Shown here: positions 44,858-47,488 of the stretch, in pieces
Numbering within the stretch: position 1 is the stretch's first letter
How the letters are laid out: the number at the start of each line of letters is the position of its first letter
Assembly: GCA_905201285.1 (NCBI GenBank)
Contig: CAJKNM010000006.1
Location: forward strand, 1 to 47,488
Source of the DNA: an uncultured Eubacteriales bacterium
Lineage (GTDB): Bacteria > Bacillota > Clostridia > Monoglobales > Monoglobaceae
Direction: 5' to 3'
Length of the DNA: 47,488 nt
Translations under genes and position numbers: made by a program
Notes under the pieces: model-generated
The model's input: only the letters and a program-made list of their open reading frames with translations
What the model was told of the DNA's origin: nothing
The model's database searches: none

Positions 44858-45475
44858 ATGCTTGCTATTATAAACTATGGCGCGGGGAACCTGCGCTCGG
44901 TACAGAAGGCGTGCGAATATATCGGCGAGACCGCCGTTATTACCGATAACCCAAATGAAATTTTAAAGGCTGACCGCGTAATCCTCCCGGGTGTCGGCTC
45001 TTTCGGAAGCTGTATGTCTGCCATCCGAAATGCCGGCCTGGTCGATTGTATACACGAGGTCATTGATAACGGAACTCCCTTCCTCGGCATCTGTCTGGGA
45101 CTTCAGCTTTTATTTGAAGCCAGTGAAGAGGATCCCGGCAAAAGCGGTCTCGGCATATTTAAAGGAAGGTGCGTTAAAATTCCGCCGGCTGACGGAATTA
45201 AAATCCCGCATATCGGCTGGAATTCTATTACCTTTCCTAACCCGTCACCGCTTTTCCGCGGAATAGATGAAGGCTCTTTTGTATATTTTGTTCACTCATA
45301 CTATATGAAACCCGAGGACAAGTCCATTATAACCGCGGCCTGTGATTATTCTAAAGAGCTTCCCGTTGCACTGAGCCGCGGAAACGTCCACGCGACACAG
45401 TTTCACCCCGAAAAAAGCGGCAAGGTAGGACTTGACATACTGAAAAATTTCATAGCTATAGGAGGCGACAAATAA
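44858..45475 (+). CDS. hisH: Imidazole glycerol phosphate synthase glutaminase subunit HisH
   Basis: HisH releases ammonia from glutamine for HisF in histidine biosynthesis. The 205-residue class I amidotransferase has the catalytic C79 (GICLG) and H183/E185 (HPE). The ATG at 44858 is chosen because AGGTGAG lies just before it; an in-frame GTG nine bases upstream overlaps that site. The stop overlaps hisF by one base. Confidence 0.95.
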   Translation: MLAIINYGAGNLRSVQKACEYIGETAVITDNPNEILKADRVILPGVGSFGSCMSAIRNAGLVDCIHEVIDNGTPFLGICLGLQLLFEASEEDPGKSGLGIFKGRCVKIPPADGIKIPHIGWNSITFPNPSPLFRGIDEGSFVYFVHSYYMKPEDKSIITAACDYSKELPVALSRGNVHATQFHPEKSGKVGLDILKNFIAIGGDK

Positions 45476-46236
45476 TGTTTGCAAAGAGAATAATTCCTTG
45501 CCTCGATGTAAACCGCGGCAGAGTTGTAAAGGGAGTAAACTTCGTCAATCTCCGTGACGCGGGCGACCCGGTTGAGGTTGCAAAAATCTATAACGAAGCC
45601 GGCGCTGACGAGCTTGTTTTTCTTGATATAACCGCCACTCACGAAGGCCGCGGAACCGTTGTCGATATGGTTCGCCGCGTTGCCGAAACGGTGTTTATTC
45701 CCTTCACCGTCGGCGGCGGAATCAGCACGGTTGATGACTTTCGCGAGCTTCTCTGTGAGGGCGCGGACAAGATTTCGATTAATTCTTCGGCGATTCGGAA
45801 TCCGCGCCTTATCTGTGACGCGGCCGATAAATTCGGAAGCCAATGCGTTGTTGTTGCGATAGATGCAAAGCGCCGAAGCGACAACAGCGGCTGGAACGTA
45901 TACATCAACGGCGGCAGAATCGATACGGGTCTTGACGCGGTAACATGGGCGAGAATCGCCGACAAACTCGGCGCAGGCGAAATTCTTCTGACATCTATGG
46001 ACTGTGACGGAACAAAATCAGGGTATGACATCGAACTCACACGCGCCGTATCCGAAACGGTGTCGATTCCCGTCATTGCCTCGGGCGGGGCGGGAAATAT
46101 GGAGCATTTCAAGGATGCTCTGACTGTCGGAAAAGCCGATGCCGCCCTCGCCGCCTCGCTTTTTCACTTCCGTGAAGTTGAGATTTGTGATTTAAAAAAA
46201 TACCTCGCCGAAAACGGAGTTTCGGTGAGGTTATAA
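45475..46236 (+). CDS. hisF: Imidazole glycerol phosphate synthase cyclase subunit HisF
   Basis: HisF cyclises PRFAR to imidazole glycerol phosphate and AICAR. The 253-residue TIM barrel keeps catalytic D11 and D130 and the conserved GRVVKGVNFVNLRDAGDP segment, so it is the biosynthetic type rather than a surface-sugar amidation homologue. It starts by TAATG overlap with hisH. No other his gene is in the window. Confidence 0.96.
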   Translation: MFAKRIIPCLDVNRGRVVKGVNFVNLRDAGDPVEVAKIYNEAGADELVFLDITATHEGRGTVVDMVRRVAETVFIPFTVGGGISTVDDFRELLCEGADKISINSSAIRNPRLICDAADKFGSQCVVVAIDAKRRSDNSGWNVYINGGRIDTGLDAVTWARIADKLGAGEILLTSMDCDGTKSGYDIELTRAVSETVSIPVIASGGAGNMEHFKDALTVGKADAALAASLFHFREVEICDLKKYLAENGVSVRL

Positions 46237-46243
46237 GCCAAAA

Positions 46244-46261
46244 GGCTGCCTTTTGGCAGCC
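46244..46261. terminator. Bidirectional terminator after hisF
   Basis: GGCTGCC and GGCAGCC are complementary around TTTT. T-rich sequence on the right and A-rich on the left allow use by hisF and the convergent gene. Confidence 0.8.
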
Positions 46262-46271
46262 CTTTGTTTTA

Positions 46272-47267
46272 TCAGTCTATATTAATTCTTATCGCAACGC
46301 TCTGCGGCGGAATGCTCATCGTGACCGCCTCTGCGTGCGTTCCCGAAATCTTGCTTCCGACTTTTATTTCATCAACCGAAGCTTTTTCGCCATTCTTTCC
46401 GCGGGTTATAACCGTATCATCGGTAATAACCAATCTTACCGAACCGGCGTCCTTTCTCGGCTCGCCGACAGTTATCATTCCGTCCTCAATCTCTGTTACC
46501 GTTCCGCTGAAGCCAAACTCGGCTTCCTCGCCGTCATTCGGGGTCTCAGTCGGAAGGTTTTCGATAATTATACGCTCAGCTGTGGTCTGCGGCGGAAGGC
46601 TTGCTGTCATTGCATCACCATACTCGATACCAAGCACCATATCCGGCTTAATCTCGCTTGCCGACACCTCTTTGTCGCCCGCAAAAATTCTCGTTTCCTT
46701 ACCTATGTTCACTATAACCTCGCCGAGATAGCTATCCGATACCGTAAGCGAGCCGTTCTCGTTTACGCTTGTTACACTGACGATTGACGGATTTACTATT
46801 TTATATGTTCCGTCTGCTTCTATGTTATAATATCCGCCGATTATCTCGGTTATAAATGAAAGCGGAACATACGTTACACTGTCATCAACCAGAGTCGGAG
46901 CGGCGCCGAGAGCCTCTCCCGCACGGCGCGAGAAAGCATATGAATCCTTGTCGATAGCCATTTTAATGTACTGCGCACCCTTTATAAGCTCAATTGATCT
47001 GTTCTCGTCGTTCCAGTTTACACTATAGCCGAGTCCTTCGCCCACAAGACGAAGCGGAATCATCTTAACGCCGTTTATCTCTTTGACTTCAACGCCTTTT
47101 ACCACTGCGCCGTTTATCTCCTGTGATGTGGGCTGAGCCGAAGGTTTTATCGCTATACCATCAATCTCTGCCGTCGTGTCAACATTTTCTGCCGCAAACG
47201 CCGTTCCTGCCGAAATCATTCCGATAAGAGCAGCCGATGCAAATATTCTTTTAGCATTTTTGTTCAT
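46272..47267 (-). CDS. Secreted copper-amine-oxidase-N-domain-like protein
   Basis: A signal peptide (about 1-26, ending AFA) precedes a copper amine oxidase N-terminal-like domain (about 55-160: PLRLVGEGLGYSVNW, YVPLSFITEIIGG). This domain is common in exported Clostridia proteins and is not itself an oxidase. Two similar repeats follow (about 165-240 and 250-331), each ending in a SIPPQ or SLPPQ motif and an AERI/AIRI stretch. The function is unknown; a wall or stress role is likely. It is monocistronic, with GGAGG upstream of the ATG and an ECF-type promoter further up. Confidence 0.88.
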   Translation of the reverse strand: MNKNAKRIFASAALIGMISAGTAFAAENVDTTAEIDGIAIKPSAQPTSQEINGAVVKGVEVKEINGVKMIPLRLVGEGLGYSVNWNDENRSIELIKGAQYIKMAIDKDSYAFSRRAGEALGAAPTLVDDSVTYVPLSFITEIIGGYYNIEADGTYKIVNPSIVSVTSVNENGSLTVSDSYLGEVIVNIGKETRIFAGDKEVSASEIKPDMVLGIEYGDAMTASLPPQTTAERIIIENLPTETPNDGEEAEFGFSGTVTEIEDGMITVGEPRKDAGSVRLVITDDTVITRGKNGEKASVDEIKVGSKISGTHAEAVTMSIPPQSVAIRINID

Positions 47268-47360
47268 TGTACTTCTTCCTCCTTGAAAATGTAAGTTTGT
47301 AAATATGAAAATGCACTTTCATACTTCCTATATTTAAGCGAATTTTCAACCGCTCATTTA

Positions 47361-47389
47361 TTTAGACTGTCCTGTTTCAAAAAAGTTCC
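47361..47389 (-). promoter_or_regulatory. ECF sigma-type promoter
   Basis: On the minus strand GGAACTT and TCTAAA are separated by 16 bases. The GGAAC -35 is the mark of many extracytoplasmic-function sigma factors. No good sigma-A promoter is seen for this gene. It would give a leader of about 85 bases. Confidence 0.5.
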
Positions 47390-47412
47390 GTATATTTTAA
47401 TTTTTATGAAAA

Positions 47413-47436
47413 AAACCGCGGCGAGTGCCGCGGTTT
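47413..47436 (-). terminator. Terminator of a minus-strand gene beyond the right edge
   Basis: AAACCGCGGC and GCCGCGGTTT form a perfect 10-bp stem with a four-base loop. T residues follow on the minus strand, so it ends a transcript entering from the right. Only about 50 bases lie beyond, too few to name the gene. Confidence 0.8.
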
Positions 47437-47488
47437 CAGACTGTCGAAAAAGTTATTTTCAGCAAGATATTGCTTTGAACTGACTGCC

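Noticed and set aside
45475..46236. HisF of a surface-sugar amidation pair
   Set aside because: Both catalytic Asp and the biosynthetic-type motifs are present and no sugar genes are nearby.
47437..47488. C-terminus of a gene at the right edge
   Set aside because: Only about 50 bases are available and all frames are possible, so no product can be named.

Overview
The window reads as a piece of chromosome from a spore-forming, gut-type member of the Clostridia (Firmicutes). Supporting signs are dipicolinate synthase genes dpaA/dpaB, a DnaD/DnaI-type primosome pair, a PrkC/PrpC/RsgA housekeeping operon, SLH-domain surface proteins, a bacterial V-type ATPase in ntp gene order, Gram-positive ribosome binding sites with many GTG/TTG starts, and separate secD and secF. 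No rRNA, tRNA, insertion sequence or CRISPR array was seen. Genus cannot be fixed from sequence alone.

Layout. 1-404: A/T-rich region upstream of dnaA (possible origin edge) with a 33-bp A/T palindrome, one near-consensus DnaA box, a good sigma-A promoter and a leader hairpin. 405-5261: dnaA, mnmE, a two-domain DnaD protein and a DnaC/DnaI helicase loader; dnaN does not follow dnaA. 5328-6782 (minus): dpaB/dpaA behind a mother-cell sigma-type promoter. 6964-7752: an isolated phage-tail-fibre-like gene with an internal duplication, closed by a 47-bp palindrome that also ends the next operon. 7850-23465 (minus): a three-gene operon of a TetR-type regulator, a 2570-aa secreted Ig-like-repeat protein and a 2383-aa SLH-anchored protein. 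23538-32244: a nine-gene V-ATPase operon (ntpFIKECGABD) with Na+-type ligands in the rotor subunit and a terminator-like hairpin in its leader.

32292-34992 (minus): secF, secD and, just upstream, a small secreted Cys-containing protein behind a strong promoter. 35177-44642 (minus): one long housekeeping operon running fmt, zinc peptidase, rsmB, rlmN, prpC, prkC, rsgA, rpe, thiN, lipoprotein; it combines translation and ribosome maturation with Ser/Thr kinase signalling. 44858-46236: hisH-hisF alone. 46272-47267 (minus): a secreted copper-amine-oxidase-N-like protein with an ECF-sigma-like promoter. The right edge carries a terminator for a minus-strand gene lying beyond the window.

Most notable: (i) the TetR/giant surface protein operon; (ii) the V-ATPase leader, which may be a cation-responsive attenuator; (iii) the secreted small protein ahead of secDF, positioned like an export-monitoring peptide; (iv) a visible deletion/frameshift scar in the zinc peptidase; (v) an ECF-type promoter at the right end; and (vi) a domesticated phage-fibre-like gene.
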